Source of the DNA: Paramarasmius palmivorus
Taxonomy: Eukaryota; Basidiomycota; Agaricomycetes; Agaricales; Marasmiaceae
Assembly (NCBI GenBank): GCA_037176845.1
Contig: JAYKXP010000008.1
Location: 930,001 to 994,000, forward strand
Reading direction: 5' to 3'
Length of the DNA: 64,000 nucleotides
Shown here: positions 11,501-23,176 of the stretch, one piece after another
Position numbering within the stretch: position 1 is the first letter of the stretch
Layout: every line of letters begins with the position of its first letter
Position numbers and translations under genes: made by a program
The notes under the pieces: generated by a model
Databases searched by the model: none
Seen by the model: only the letters and a program-made list of their open reading frames with translations
Told to the model about the DNA's origin: nothing

Positions 11501-13041
11501 ATGGCTTTTCGGTCCCAGCGTTAGAAGGAAAGGCACTCGAGAAGGGTGGTTTCAAGGGGAGATGTTCCAGCTTGATACCGATTATATCGAGCTAAGGTTC
11601 CGTTAGCCAGATGATAAAATGAAAGCAGTATACATTACTTGATGCCTCGCCAACTCCACTAATTCAGCCTTGCCAGCATTGAACGCCGATACGCTAGGAT
11701 CCAGAGACAAATCGGCAACCCAAAGGTCACATTGCTCCACTACGCTCAACGCAGATGAATAGATCCACGATTCTATGAAAAATGGCGGCAGAGTTGCCTA
11801 ATCGTGAGGTCAGTCCATCATTAGTGGCCGTTATAGCAAGACTGACCTCTACTTCTCGAAGTCGGCGACCAAAGGCTCCCAGAAACGCACCAGCTTTCTT
11901 GCATATCTCGACAACGCGTCCTGATTGAGCAAGCAGCTCGCATTGTCGTGCAAGAAGGTATATTCGGAAATCAAAGACCGATATCGTGTTTGCTAGAATC
12001 AGATCGCGATATGGCTTTTTCGAAACGGAGAGGAAGCTGTGCAGAATCGTCTTTGGAATCGGGAGTGATGAGGGTGCCGAACCAAGAGAGGTTCTTTTCT
12101 TTCAGAACTTGATAGAAGGATGCCTCGAGTTCATCGTACTGCAACAAGGATTCGTCGAATAGCTTGACTCCCTCAAAAGAACTTGCAAGGCTTTCCTGGT
12201 AGTGGGAGTGGGGGTGAGGACGTGGGTACCGACGTGAGAGACCATGGTTACGGAACCTTTAGGATGAAGAATGTGCAAAAGTTCCACCCCGGCATTTGTC
12301 TCTGACCTTCGGACCTCTTGACATCTTCCTCTCGTTGAGCAACGGACATTTGGAACGCTTGCAAGACACCGTCTTTGAGCTTGTTTATAAACTCTCCCCA
12401 GGCAGCTGGGTTTTCCATGCCAGTCGTCCATAGTAATTGAACGCATCTATAAAAACAGTGAATATACGATTGTTAATGAGTACAAGCCTTCGCACCTATC
12501 TCGTTTATCCGAATTGAAGTCTGCCCTTATCTTGTCTATAACTGATCCCTTCAGCTGGAAGAAGTTTCCACTCTGTGCCCTCGCATCCGGTCGCACGACA
12601 TGAAGTATTAACCACTCTTGATTCTTTCGGCTTGATATTGTTGAATGCCATTCTTTAATCTGTTTCTTCACGGTTGTTCTGTAGCCTTCCAAATCTGTAT
12701 TCTGGAAGTATGCACGATATCAGCTCTTGCACGAGGTATTCAAGCAGCAGGTTCATTACTTCGCAAGACACAATATAGATATTCAGCAACGGCTTCTCCA
12801 ATATTGTTGCAGGTACTTGTGAGGCAAGCTCGTCTCGTCGCACAGTATCCAAAGGAATCAAGGATACACCTAATTCTTGGATGGTTCGTATGGATGTTCG
12901 AGAAGCAGGTTTCCAATGCAGATTACGAAGCGGAAAATGGGTAAGAAGGGCATTGTGAATTTGGGACCATGTTGGTGTAGAGAGAAAAGGACTGGAAGCA
13001 GCATAAGAGATGAGGACACTTCTATTGTTTGGCGCGTTCAT
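8593..13041 (-). CDS. TRS130: TRAPP complex subunit TRAPPC10 / Trs130
   Basis: It is a subunit of the TRAPPII tethering complex, a Rab GTPase exchange factor in late Golgi traffic. The gene has many short introns. The N-terminus (SQIHNALLTHFPLRNLHWKP, then VSLIPLD, LLNIYIV) is the conserved trafficking-subunit start. It continues EWHSTISSRKNQEWLILHVV and PDARAQSGNFFQLKGSV, then KPYRDLILANTISVFDFRIY, a middle part (LAKPRDGDWMHLILSFMKTY) and a C-terminal beta-rich domain (WGSSHGDRTRTYAMQYDVEE ... VTMGSMAIPTTEAYQ). The end is at 8593-8595. One frame break near 12030-12038 (CAG CTT CCT CTC) is cured by removing one C and looks like a consensus error. It starts head to head with CBC2, 55 bases apart. 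Confidence 0.92.
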
Positions 13042-13096
13042 GACATGGACGCGAAAGAGTTGAATTCGTGAGAATTTTTCTGCAGCTCGCTCTCCA

Positions 13097-13928
13097 ATGG
13101 CCCATGTAGTTCAGGCCCTCGACTTGCCTTCCAATTATAAGGATTCTCAGAGTCGTATTGACCGCCAAAGACAAAATGATCTTCTGTCACTCTCGACAAC
13201 TCTATACGTGCGTTATTTGTTGGTCTTTTAGCTTGAATCTAATTACTTATATGTTCCTTGTGCAGGTCGGAAACCTGAGTTTCTACACCACGGAGGAGCA
13301 GATATATGAGCTATTCTCAAAATGCACGTCTCCTGAGGATGGAGGTGGAATAAAGCGTATCATTATGGGCCTCGACCGAAACACAAGGTGTGTAACAGTA
13401 TGCTTGTATTAAGACTGCACTGACATTTCGCCCGTAGGACGCCTTGCGGATTCTGTTTCGTCGAATACTACACACACGCTGAGGCACTTGCAAGTATGAG
13501 GTACATTAGTGGGTCTAAACTGGACGAACGGATAATTCGATGTGATCTCGACCTTGGCTACAAGGAAGGCAGGCAATTCGGTCGTGGAAAGAGCGGAGGT
13601 CAGGTCAGAGACGAGCACAGACAAGATTACGACCCTGGTAGAGGTGGTTGGGGCGCTCAGGCACAAAAAGCTGAAATTGAAAGAAGGAAACAAGGTGGAG
13701 GAGAGATACGCAGACGCCCAGGATGGTCCTGGTGCGGTTGCTGGTGGAGGAGAAGACTGGAAGGAGACAGAAGGAAGCGAAACCAAGAAACGTGGACGTT
13801 CTCCGGAGGATGAAGGCGACAATGACAGACTGGTACAGTGCAACTTTGATTATCCTATATCTTCTTGCATTTCTCAATGGTTCTATTAGGCTCAGCGAAC
13901 TAAAATGGACGAAGCAGAGCGCATGTGA
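13097..13928 (+). CDS. CBC2: Nuclear cap-binding protein subunit 2 (CBP20)
   Basis: It binds the m7G cap of nuclear RNA together with CBP80. Exons are 13097-13207, 13266-13387, 13438-13832 and 13890-13928. The protein starts [19 protein letters not shown]. The RRM shows RNP2 ([20 protein letters not shown]) and RNP1 ([20 protein letters not shown]), with the cap-contacting tyrosines and the typical [20 protein letters not shown] and RGGWG tail. A frame break near 13690 in a run of three A separates ERR from [14 protein letters not shown]; removing one A restores the expected acidic tail ending [10 protein letters not shown]. It shares a 55-base promoter region with TRAPPC10. Confidence 0.92.
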
Positions 13929-14046
13929 GATGTTATTCATCCAATGCTGCCCCGACTTTTTGATTGGTATCAATATATGACATGAGCATGCACAGTATGC
14001 GACGTTTCGTCTGTTCCAAGAGGGAATTCCGCCATATGCAGCTTCC

Positions 14047-14749
14047 TCACCAACCTATGCGCTTCAGACTCGGATGTGAGTGTGACCAAAAATCGCGCCA
14101 TTGGGCTTGGTTTGCTTCTGGGATTGTATCTTCGTTTTTAAGTATTAGAAAGTAATCATGTATTGTACGATGCAACTCGACGTACTTTATCCTCTCCAAT
14201 GGTCCCACTGTCTGGAAGCCCTCTAATAGAGAATTTACACTCTTCGTCCACATTTCATACGGTAGTCCCCATATTAAAACAGTCTTTCCTCTTTTCTCAG
14301 CTGGCAATCCCGCGTGTATTCCACTGCCGGCCTCATACTTTGGTGTATGTCTTGAGGCCTTCATCATTTAATTCTCGACTGACGAATGGTACGCCGTAGA
14401 ACGTCGCCTTTTCGAGTGCGCGTAGGTTGTCCCGGAGGAAATTGGGACCAATTAATGTAACCACTGCTTCTCGAGTATGGTGGCCACGCTCGTAATGTAT
14501 ACCCACTAGAAAACATTTGACTCCATGAACCTATACGGCCAAATAAGAGCATGAACACACCATCCTCTATGCCTTGGACTTTAGAACGTCGAAGTACCCG
14601 TTGAACGTCTGCCGGTGTCGTGCTACTCGGAATATTCTTGAGCAGTATATATCTCGACTTTGATAAAGCTCGAAGGATGTTAGTCACCAGCTGAAGCGCA
14701 ACAAGGAATACATACGAGCTGCCGCTGCCCGGAGGACTGTCGAATTCAT
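14047..14749 (-). CDS. RRM-like protein, probably mitochondrial
   Basis: Exons starting at 14749 give MNSTVLRAAAA followed by LSKSRYILLKNIPSSTTPAD, then VQRVLRRSKVQGIEDV, HYERGHHTREAVVTLIG and NFLRDNLRALEKATFYGVPF. The short Arg/Ala start without acidic residues looks like a mitochondrial presequence. The next part resembles an RNA-recognition motif (an RNP2-like ILLKNIP, then a helix). The second half contains GKTVLIWGLPYEMWTKSVNS, which looks like a second RNP2-type strand. The frame breaks once in a run of three A near 14342; removing one A joins TYTK to YEAGSGIHAG. The function is unknown; a mitochondrial RNA-binding or ribosome-associated role is an inference. It starts 78 bases from the head-to-head SNRNP27 gene. 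Confidence 0.6.
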
Positions 14750-14827
14750 GGGATGGATGAGTGGAGGAACTTGAATTTGAAATAGCCGACAAAAACTCTG
14801 ACGCGTGACAGTCGTGACGACCACACC

Positions 14828-15740
14828 ATGTCTTCACGCAACGACCACAGACGGCGCGACCGGAGTTGGGAACGAAGTGACAGAGATAGGGACAGAGACC
14901 GATACTCAAGAGGTGGACATGGGCACCGTGATTCTGGGAGAAGGAGGTCTAGTAGGTCTGCCAGTCCTCGAAGGGGAGATCGAGACAGGGACCGTCGAGG
15001 TCAGTTTTCTTGTCTTTTTATTCACTATATATGCTTATACGCTACGCCACAGACTATCGTAATGAAAGAGATGATAAGGAAGGGACAGAAGAGACCGCGA
15101 CCGCGACCGATACCGTGAAAGTGACCGAGATAGAGAACGAGACAGGGACCGCGACAGAGAAAGGGATAGAAGCGACAGAAGAGATAGAGATACCAAAACC
15201 GAATCTTCACGAAGGGACGACCGAGATGGAGATTCCATACGAGACTCTCAGCCACCTGCTTCATCCTCACGTTCAGGTAAAGTTTCCCAAAATACATTCT
15301 TATTCCGTTATTGAGACTTCCTATAGACAACCCTAAACCTCGTATAAATCTGGATCCAGATGCACCTGACTACCCAGAGAATGGTGAAGCTATGGACGGC
15401 GTCGAAGACGATGACTCTGCTATGATGGCAATGATGGGCATGAGCGGTTTCGGCACCACAAAGGTGAAGCTAATCTTCGTGCACCACGGACGCTACTAAC
15501 AACCTCATGACTAGGGAAAACATGTTGAAGGCAACCAGGAAGGTACTGTGGACATCAAGAAGCAAAGAACATGGAGACAGTATATGAATCGGTCAGTATT
15601 TTTTGGTCATGCTGCTCATGGTATGCCACTAAACCAACTATATCTATAGGCGTGGTGGATTCAACAGGTCAGAGGCAATACCTTGGTCCTTCTCTTCGTT
15701 TACTCAGTCACAATCTAGACCTTTGGACAAGATCAAGTGA
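14828..15740 (+). CDS. SNRNP27: U4/U6.U5 tri-snRNP 27 kDa protein
   Basis: It is a spliceosome component of the tri-snRNP. Six exons (14828-14999, 15079-15276, 15327-15463, 15515-15591, 15650-15667, 15719-15740) give 207 residues in frame. The N-terminal half is an Arg-Ser/Arg-Asp repeat (RS-like) region. The C-terminal conserved block reads MMAMMGMSGFGTTKGKHVEG, then KKQRTWRQYMNRRGGFNRPL and DKIK, which defines the family. Exon 5 has only 18 bases and exon 6 codes for only seven residues and the stop. An alternative acceptor at about 15053 would put exon 2 out of frame, so the acceptor before 15079 is preferred. Confidence 0.92.
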
Positions 15741-16069
15741 ACGACAAGCATTCATTCCAGATAAGTTCATGAACATCTTTATCCGTAACCGATGGTTTCA
15801 CGGAATACGCAGAACAGTGCAGAGCCCGAATATCTCTCTCATTTCTTGTCATGTAGTTGTCATGAATCTAATCCATTAGCGATCACAAATAAGGCTCGAT
15901 GAATATAGATGTTACAAAGGCATGTAGCTAAACAACAAGTAGCGAAAAGCAATAAGTGTTCGCAGGTTGGTTGTATGTACGTGTACAGGTGAGGTAGCGG
16001 CGGCAGCGGGCGTAAGGTGCCATTGGAACGGGGGAAGTCATGAAATCGTACATTGCCCAATGGTCCATC
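15741..16069. other. Convergent 3' regions of SNRNP27 and eIF1
   Basis: No gene is seen; this is the shared 3' flank of two convergent genes. Confidence 0.6.
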
Positions 16070-16594
16070 TCAGAACCCGTGCACCTTGATAGTGGACCTC
16101 TCAATTCCGTTCTCGGTGAGGAAGGTGGAGATCTTGCTGCGCTGGTCACCCTGTAGTTGGATAACCTGGCCCATCTTCTCGTCGTCAACGAGTGTACCAT
16201 TGCAAGCGAATTCCTATGTAAAATTAGTTGAGCATCGTGACAATACGATAAGGGATCGGAATATGTGGCAAAATTACCTTCTTGAAGGCTTTCAATAGCT
16301 TCTTGGGATCATATTCTGTCAGGAAGAGATGGGTGTCAAAAGCCATATCTAAAAGGTGCAGAAGCTGGGTAAACTCACGCCTTGGCAAGCCCTGCAGAGT
16401 AGTGAGCGTCTTCCTTCCATTCCTTTGCTGAATACGAATATGGATGTAGTCGGCCTGAGAGCCAACGTCTTGGTTGTCTCCAAGTGGGTCCTCGTCTGCA
16501 AAGGGATCTGCGGATAGCGAGATATTGAGCCACCACCCTCTACCTGAGCAACAACCATGCAAAATAACGCACCGATGGAGTTAAGATTCTGCAT
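16070..16594 (-). CDS. SUI1: Translation initiation factor eIF1 (SUI1)
   Basis: It binds the 40S ribosomal subunit and controls start-codon choice. Exons (minus strand) 16594-16573, 16507-16379, 16315-16278 and 16213-16070 add to 110 residues, the normal length. The core SQADYIHIRIQQRNGRKTLT followed by TLQGLP, then DPKKLLKAFKKEFACNGTLV, MGQVIQLQGDQRSKI and the C-terminus IKVHGF is characteristic of SUI1. The first exon encodes only MQNLNSI. The gene is head to head with the FYV7-like gene, 125 bases apart. Confidence 0.96.
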
Positions 16595-16719
16595 GCGATG
16601 TGTGGGCTGAAAAGTGGGTGAAAAGTACAAGTGAAGGATATAAAAGACAAACTAGAGTCACAGCTTCACCGTGCGTACTTCGGTTGCGCATTTGTCAGCA
16701 ACCACTGCCATCTTCAGCA

Positions 16720-17317
16720 ATGCCTCCATCCAGGACAGAAAAGAAGAAAAAACCGCCTTCGTTCCAGCACTTCCCTGCTGAGAGAGGTATTTATGTTCTT
16801 ACATGCTGTGGTTCTATACTAACTCATGGATTCACAGCCAAGGTTCTCAAAAAAGCATGGGTAGAAAAGGGCAAAAATTAAAAGCAAGTGGAAAACGGAG
16901 AAGCGAAAGATGGGTCTGGCCGACATTCCCAAGCCTTCCTTGAACGCCATCGATGACGTGGGCGATGAGGCAGCGCAGGAAGGCCCACAAACAAGTGACT
17001 CGGAGGCCAACGCACAGGTCGTGGATAGCCCGAGCGCTCGTGTGGAAACGAGCAAGGCAAAGCGCGGATCACAACCCAAGAAATCCGCAGAACCGATATC
17101 TGCAGACGCAGACAGAAAGGATACCAAATCGGACGAACTCCGCGATTTAGCACGCAAAGCTTACTCTCGCGATTCTCTGCATACGTACAAATCTGATCCC
17201 CTCAGTCGTCGAAACAAGGGAACTCCGGCGAATAAGAAAGGAGGAGGTAAAGGTCAACCCAATATGAAGCTGCGCATGAATTACATGCTTGAAAAGATCA
17301 AACGGGACTATTCATGA
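16720..17317 (+). CDS. FYV7: Fyv7/TAP26-like rRNA-processing protein
   Basis: Two exons (16720-16786, 16838-17317) encode a small Lys-rich protein beginning MPPSRTEKKKKPPSFQHFP. It continues AKVLKKAWVEKGK..KSKWKTEKRK, which matches the Fyv7 family of nucleolar factors needed for 18S rRNA maturation. It ends RRNKGTPANKKGGGKGQPNM followed by KLRMNYMLEKIKRDYS. The frame breaks in a run of five A (16873-16877). Removing one A restores KGKIKSKWK, so this is probably a consensus error. Its end is 45 bases from the convergent PP4R2 gene. Confidence 0.75.
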
Positions 17318-17362
17318 GTGTATGTGCATCCAGATTTCCTATACGTATCGACGCTTACAGAT

Positions 17363-18508
17363 TTATGTTCTAGTATTCTCCTTATTTTCGTCCACCATCA
17401 TCGCATCTCCGTCTCCTTGCTCCGTAGATTCAGGTTCAGAAGGCTTCACGAATCTCTCCTCTAATGACTGAAGAATCGGTGCTCCATCTTTTCCTTCTTC
17501 AATGGCCGTGACCGCAGTCAGTGCTGTTGGACGGTCGCTCATGTGCCCAGGACCAGGATCATCGAGTTCATCGACCAAACCAAGGGCTTTGGTTTCAAGG
17601 GGCTCTGGATGGCTTTCGCCGACAGGTGCCACGGCACCGAGAGCCAATGGGGAAGGTGGAGGACTACGTGACTTGGATCGTCGCGCGTCTTCATGAAGAA
17701 ATGGTATTGGAGAGAATAAGGGTGTCGTCGGTGTAGATTGTGATGTAGACCCAGAGATTGAAATAGAACGCGTTAGACCATTGGCATCTGTGTCTGTTAT
17801 CGGCGGGAAACTGTCTTTTGAAGATGTCACGAGAAGTGATTTCTCGACGGCGCGTAGGTACTTTCCAACGGCCTTGTAGTGTTTCTTGGGCTCGAGACAG
17901 AGTTCGCAGACGCGTTGTATGGTGAATGGTGGTTCGCTAAGGGTACAATCAGATCGATCGTGTAGCAACGGGTGACGGTGACGCACGACTCAAACTCGTC
18001 TAGTGATCTTCGATGTACTGCTTCATCTGATTTGTCTGTGCCTCGTTCATATAATTGACAGGAGGTTCAAACGATGTTATACCGGCTTGTTGGCGTGGAG
18101 GAAATGGAGGTAATCTGAGGCCACCATTGATTAGACTAATTGGCAGGAAATTGGGCGGAGTTGGAGGTGGGTTCGGATCCTTCAAGAATAAAGCAATGTT
18201 CTACATGTGCAATGTTTTCGTTAGCATAACTGCGCATTGCTAGGGGTTGACACTGACTTCGGAGAGCTTTAATTTTATGATACTGCGCAATTTGATCCAT
18301 TCTACTCTGGACAGCAGACATGAGGGGTATAGATGAGCGAGAAAATCCTCGAGAAACGAACGCACTCTAGCACATCGTTTGACGCGACCGCAGCAAGTAT
18401 TGAATCAAATTCTAGGTTTCCTATTAGTACCAACGAAAAACGAGGAGATTTGAAGGCATAAATACCTGGCGACCAGCGTGTTGGTACAGCCTCGTTGGAG
18501 ACAGACAT
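17363..18508 (-). CDS. PSY4: Protein phosphatase 4 regulatory subunit 2 (PPP4R2/Psy4)
   Basis: It is the regulatory subunit of the PP4 phosphatase, which works in DNA-damage recovery. Exons run from 18508 to 17363. The protein starts MSVSNEAVPTRWSP, then EFDSILAAVASNDVLE, then NIALFLKDPNPPPTPPNFLP. The diagnostic block is PPFTIQRVCELCLEPKKHYK followed by AVGKYLRAVEKSLLVTS, the PPP4R2 core where a helical domain meets the catalytic partner. The C-terminal third is Ser/Pro-rich and acidic (DELDDPGPGHMSDRP ... EQGDGDAMMVDENKENT), as in the family. The start is 165 bases from the divergent PAP2 phosphatase gene. Confidence 0.88.
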
Positions 18509-18673
18509 GACGACAGAAGACAAGACCTATATAAAGAAAAGCTTGGCTGCGGGCCACAGGGTAACAAAAGAGTACGTCCGTGCAGCCGATTTGTTTCAAC
18601 CTTGATGCCCTTCAGGAGGCCTGCCAGATACGCTCAAATATTCGACTCTTCAAATTCACCCAATTCCTCTAGA

Positions 18674-20361
18674 ATGGCTATCCAACCCAGAACCAGAAAA
18701 CTTATTTTCAGTTACCTTCCAGATTGGTATGTCAATCATGACCGACTGTTCGCAAAGCTATTTCGGCTGATTCGTTCATTTCAAGGCTCTTGACAATTGC
18801 TTTAGCGTATGTCTTTCTCGACATGAAATCCATCAATACATCTTGTGTTAATCAGTAAACAAGTGCCATCTTTTTCTCCCTGGATAAAGTAGAAGGATTT
18901 CGCAGAGAATTCTCCCTTGAAAATGCAACGTGCGTCTGTCCAAACCAGGTCCACGGCCCTGACAACGATATACTCAAATCTGTTACCTTTATAGGATCCG
19001 ATACCCGTCAGTCCTCATCTAGACCCTCTCATCTTCTCTTCAATGACATTCATATCCTGTCAGTTACGCCGTGCACGAAAGAGTTCCAGTGAGCAGCACA
19101 CCTTCCACCTGTCGTGCGCACAGCATCTGACCTGCTCGCTCTCAGAATATCGCTCTGTATTTTATATGTTTCGTCGCCCCTGTACTCTTACAACCAGTCG
19201 TCAACTTTTTAACTGTGCGCTCATGGTGGGACCTCCATAATAGTGCGTCGTCTTTGACCATCTTCATCCCATACACGTTTGCTGACCCACGCGTGTAGGT
19301 ACTCTTGGCCGTAAGTCTCTTGGAAACACGAAAGCTGTTCAACTCTGACAATCTCCTCAAGTAATCTTGGGTCTCGCTCTTACTGGCTCGATCACCCAGT
19401 TCGTTAAAATTACCGTTGGTCGTCCCAGACCCGGTAAGTCACTAGCCATAACTGGCAGTCTACGAGCGGTACTCATCTATCGGTCATTATAGACTTGATT
19501 GACCGCTGCCAGCCTCCTTCTGGCGCTGTGAACCCCGAGTTTGGCCTACAGACATGGCATATCTGCACTAAGACCGACCTACTCAGAGATGGATTCCGTA
19601 GTTTCCCTTCTGGCCATTCCAGCTGTAGGTCCCCCATCAAAACCTACTTTGACCAATAGTCTCACTCCACTCTAGTGTCATTTGCTGGTCTTGGATTCTT
19701 CGCTTTCTATCTTGCCGGAAAGCTTCACCTATTCGACAAGCGTGGCCATGCAGTGAGTGGCTATTTCCGTACATGTTTGACTGAAACTCAAGCTCTACTC
19801 CCAGGGCAAGGCTTGGATATCTCTCGCTCCATTCTCTGCGGCAGCTCTAGTTGCCATCTCACGAACCATGGATTACCGCCGTAAGCCCGCACCATTGTGT
19901 CATCGACATTCCAACTAACTTTTCCGCCACAAGATCACTGGCAAGACGTTCTTGTTGGCTCCATCCTCGGCACTGTCATGTCCTACTTTGCATACCGCCA
20001 ATACTACCCCCCTCTTTCATCCGAATTGTCACACAAGCCTTATTCTCCTCGTATCAAGCGTGAGATGGATGCCATTATCCCTATTCATCATAACGAGGAG
20101 TCGCGCCACCACCGCACGCCTTCTACTACGCCCATGTCAACTTCTACTCCTCCGAATGGCACTAATGGAGCCGCATACCCACACAGTATGACGCGCAGGT
20201 ATACAGATGAACCGATGTCTCGGGATGATTATGAGCTTGCTGGGACGGTTAGACGGCCTGACCCTGGTCCTCTTGAAGAAGTATGGAAGGATGGGGATAG
20301 TGATGGCTCAGAACGACATGAGCAGGTTAGGGTTGGTACTCCAAGTGGCAGGAATAATTGA
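18674..20361 (+). CDS. PAP2-type lipid phosphate phosphatase (DPP1/LPP1-like)
   Basis: It is a membrane phosphatase acting on phosphatidic acid or diacylglycerol pyrophosphate. The protein starts MAIQPRTRKLIFSYLPDW. Three catalytic motifs are visible: KITVGRPRP (KX6RP), FPSGHSS (PSGH) and SRTMDYRHHWQD (SRX5HX3D), the last one spliced at CGC C|AT CAC. Hydrophobic stretches between them fit six membrane helices (for example LLTIALAAIFF and LAGLGFFAFYL). The C-terminal 90 residues are hydrophilic, with His- and Thr-rich tracts (ESRHHRTPSTTPMSTST), probably cytosolic. About nine exons are needed. Confidence 0.9.
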
Positions 20362-21036
20362 GAAGTTCACATTCTTGTTCTTTGTTTCTTTTCCGGCGAA
20401 ATGATTCCGCAGGATACGGACGCGTTATTAATGATGTTCTATACCACCGAAGCTATGATACAAAGTAATGGATATCTATTTGTTTGAGTGCGATGGCGAC
20501 GAGCTGGGTGTGGGGGTCTATATTTCTTTCCATTTGGATTAGTGCAAGTACTACATAGCTTCTGTGGTATCGATGGCCCTGTTTTTCTGGCCCTGGCCCC
20601 TGTCGCCTCGCGAAGGCCGCGTGTTTCAGGCGACATGCCCAAGAATTAGAGATGACCATGATTTATGAATAAACCCCACAACGCCTATAGATTGTGAACC
20701 CTGTTCGGATAAACCACCGATATCATTTGAGAAGTAATGGAATCATACGACAAGTACGTGGTATGCGTCTTTAGAATGCTTGTCAGAAGAAGAGACTCGG
20801 ATATGTATGAGGGTTGCGTACACTGACGGACCGCGCGCCGACTTTGTGGGTTCAGAAAATAAGGAAGTGTATGGTTCAAGTATGAATAGAACACGCTCGT
20901 GGGATAGTACGCGTAGCCTGATCAGAAGAGATGTGAATCGCGGGAGGCAATATGTAGCGGAAAGTCACATACCATACACAGCAAAAACAAGGCAAATCGT
21001 CTTTGATTCGCAAGTTGCCAGGTAATGCATCCGAGA
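20362..21036. other. Intergenic region between PAP2 phosphatase and BRF-like gene
   Basis: Convergent 3' regions. I see no convincing coding sequence; short open frames on both strands lack similarity and splice structure. Confidence 0.5.
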
Positions 21037-22987
21037 CTAAGGAGAGCAAGGACGCCACTCATCAATCACATCTCCATCTCCTGTGTCCCATGAAGTTGCA
21101 AATGAAGGCCTTGGTGCGTCTGCATCGGAGTTATCGTCACTGTCGTGGTGATCGTCATCGGAAACATCGGAATAGTCCTCAATCCCGAGCGCAGAGTCGA
21201 TGCCAAGGAACTCTTCTGACTCTTCGTTATTCATGAAAACTTTGAATGCGTCGAGGTTGATTCTCTTCGACATCTTTCTTCTTCTCCCATCTCCATCCCT
21301 GTCACCTTCTTCACTTCCGTCCTTGATCTTTCTTTTCTTGGACTTGATGGGCCTTTCAGGCTTGTCCACCTGACTCTGTGCCTTCTCAATAGACTCGAGT
21401 GTTCCGTCTATTCGCCATTTGTTCAGAATCTCCTCGATCTCCGATGAACTTCTCTGCATTGCTTCCCATTCACCGTCAGCTAGCAGTTCCTCGTCAGGGA
21501 TTGTTTCGGGACCGGAGCCTCCCCGCGTAACGGCTAATAGCTGCAATCGGGACGGTACAGTCTTGACAGTGTGTACTTGCGCTGGTGTTACGAGGAGATA
21601 CTGTACTAATGAGAGATGGTGATGTGTGATATCATACGAAGTTGATACGTTGCGAGGGGAAGATGCGGGGTTATTGGTTGTGGAAGTAGAGTGGAAGCTT
21701 GAGGAAGGTATGGGGCCCGTGAGCGGATCAGCGAGAAAGTGTGCAGCATCACCGATGGCACGATGGACTCTCCTTCGTTTTCTCGAACGACCGTCATCCT
21801 CGGGAACGGCACTGAAAGTGGATACAGTGGAGAGTGGGACATCATCTTCCACTGCATTGGGTTCTCCAAGTCTGTCAATTTCTGCACCAACGGAAAAGCA
21901 ATTGGAAGCCTTGAGTTTTTTCTTCCATATATCGTCTTTCCAGCTGATGAGATCTTTGAGCGCACGCGCTACTAGAAGCCGTTTTGCGACTTTAGCACGC
22001 CCACGGCCGGATTTCTCGTACGTATCTAGCCAATTGAGTTCTTCGATCCATTGAACCAATTCGTCCTGCATCGATTTGTAGCAGCGCAATGCGATACCCT
22101 TTCCGATGTGACATCTGCCGGCAAAGCATGCTGCAAGTTCAGTCACATTCGAAAGGGCAGCCCGGGCCTCGGCTTCGATGGAGAGTATGAACACGGCGCA
22201 TGCGGTCGGTGCCGATGGATGTCGCACTGTGAGTCCTTCTGACGCCGGAGAACGATTCAGCAAGTCAGAAAGGGTCCTTGCAGTCTCCATGGCCGAACGT
22301 ATATTGAGAGCCTTTAGTTCGCTCAAGAGAGATGGCGGAAGCTCCGCATGGTGCGAAGAATCACCCAGGATAGACAATAAATGTGACTGTAAAGTAGAAA
22401 GATGCTGATGAGGTTCAATGGGTATGAGGGAAATCCCGAGGGCAGACAAAACAGACGCGAGGACGCGTTTAAGGTTGGGTAGGCCTTGCTCAACGAGGAT
22501 TGCAATATCGGGTAACGAGTCTGGACGTTGTGATTCTCTGAGAGCTATAGACAGACAGGCACCTGCGACCATCTTGGCTTTGGTTCCCCATCTGAACTGA
22601 CCGGTCGCCATGGCCTGGCCGCAGAGCGTGGTAGCACGTAATGTCAGCCCTGGGACATGCAAAGCATGGGCGAGAGACTTGATGAATTCGTCAATCAGAT
22701 ACTAAAAAGAACAATGAGGTTAAGGGTAGAATGAATGTGCGAGAATTACATACGGTGTTTCTTCTCTGGGATGCTTCCTTGCTCTGACCGGCGAGATTCC
22801 AGTTTGAGGTCCCGCGAAAAGATTTGAGAACGGAAGGTTCATGCTGGACCTGGACGTTCTGGCTCGAAGAATCTGCATCGATGAAGGAAATGCCTATATC
22901 AAGAACCGCGCCGCAATCTGTGCACACAGAGGCACCGTCGAGAGAAGTGAGATTGCCCGAGGTGCATTGAGGACAAGAATCAAGCAT
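21037..22987 (-). CDS. TFIIB-family (BRF-like) transcription factor
   Basis: Two exons (22987-22754 and 22701-21037) give 632 residues without a frame break. The N-terminal zinc ribbon MLDSCPQCTSGN...VCTDCGAVLD is TFIIB-type. The following region (YLIDEFIKSLAHALHVPGLT, AMATGQFRWGTKAKMVAGAC) looks like the first cyclin fold, with a second helical region (ELAACFAGRCHIGKGIALRC) further on. The C-terminus is acidic (SDVSDDDHHDSDDNSDAD). The family includes TFIIB, Brf1 and Rrn7; the long acidic tail and length fit a Brf1-like factor of RNA polymerase III, but the sequence is too diverged to be sure. An in-frame ATG at 23011 would add eight residues. It is divergent from trehalose phosphorylase. 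Confidence 0.75.
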
Positions 22988-23128
22988 GCAGGCGGACAGC
23001 AGGTCAGGCACGTGGGATACCTCGAGTTTAGGCGCTCGTCTCGGCTAGGTCTAGCCCTTTGCTTCCGACTTCCTCTTTCAATATTTGGTTAGAACTCAGC
23101 TTGTCAATGATAATATAGTTTTGGTAAG

Positions 23129-23136
23129 TATATATA
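23129..23136 (+). promoter_or_regulatory. TATA box of the trehalose phosphorylase gene
   Basis: TATATATA lies about 41 bases before the start codon at 23177, implying a very short 5' leader. It lies in the shared region with the divergent BRF-like gene. Confidence 0.55.
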
Positions 23137-23176
23137 CCCCAAACTTTGTCCATTTTCTTTCCTTCTTACCACCAGC

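Noticed and set aside
21606..22054. Plus-strand frames inside the BRF-like gene
   Set aside because: Shadows of the 541-codon minus-strand exon, which has a zinc ribbon and cyclin-like regions.
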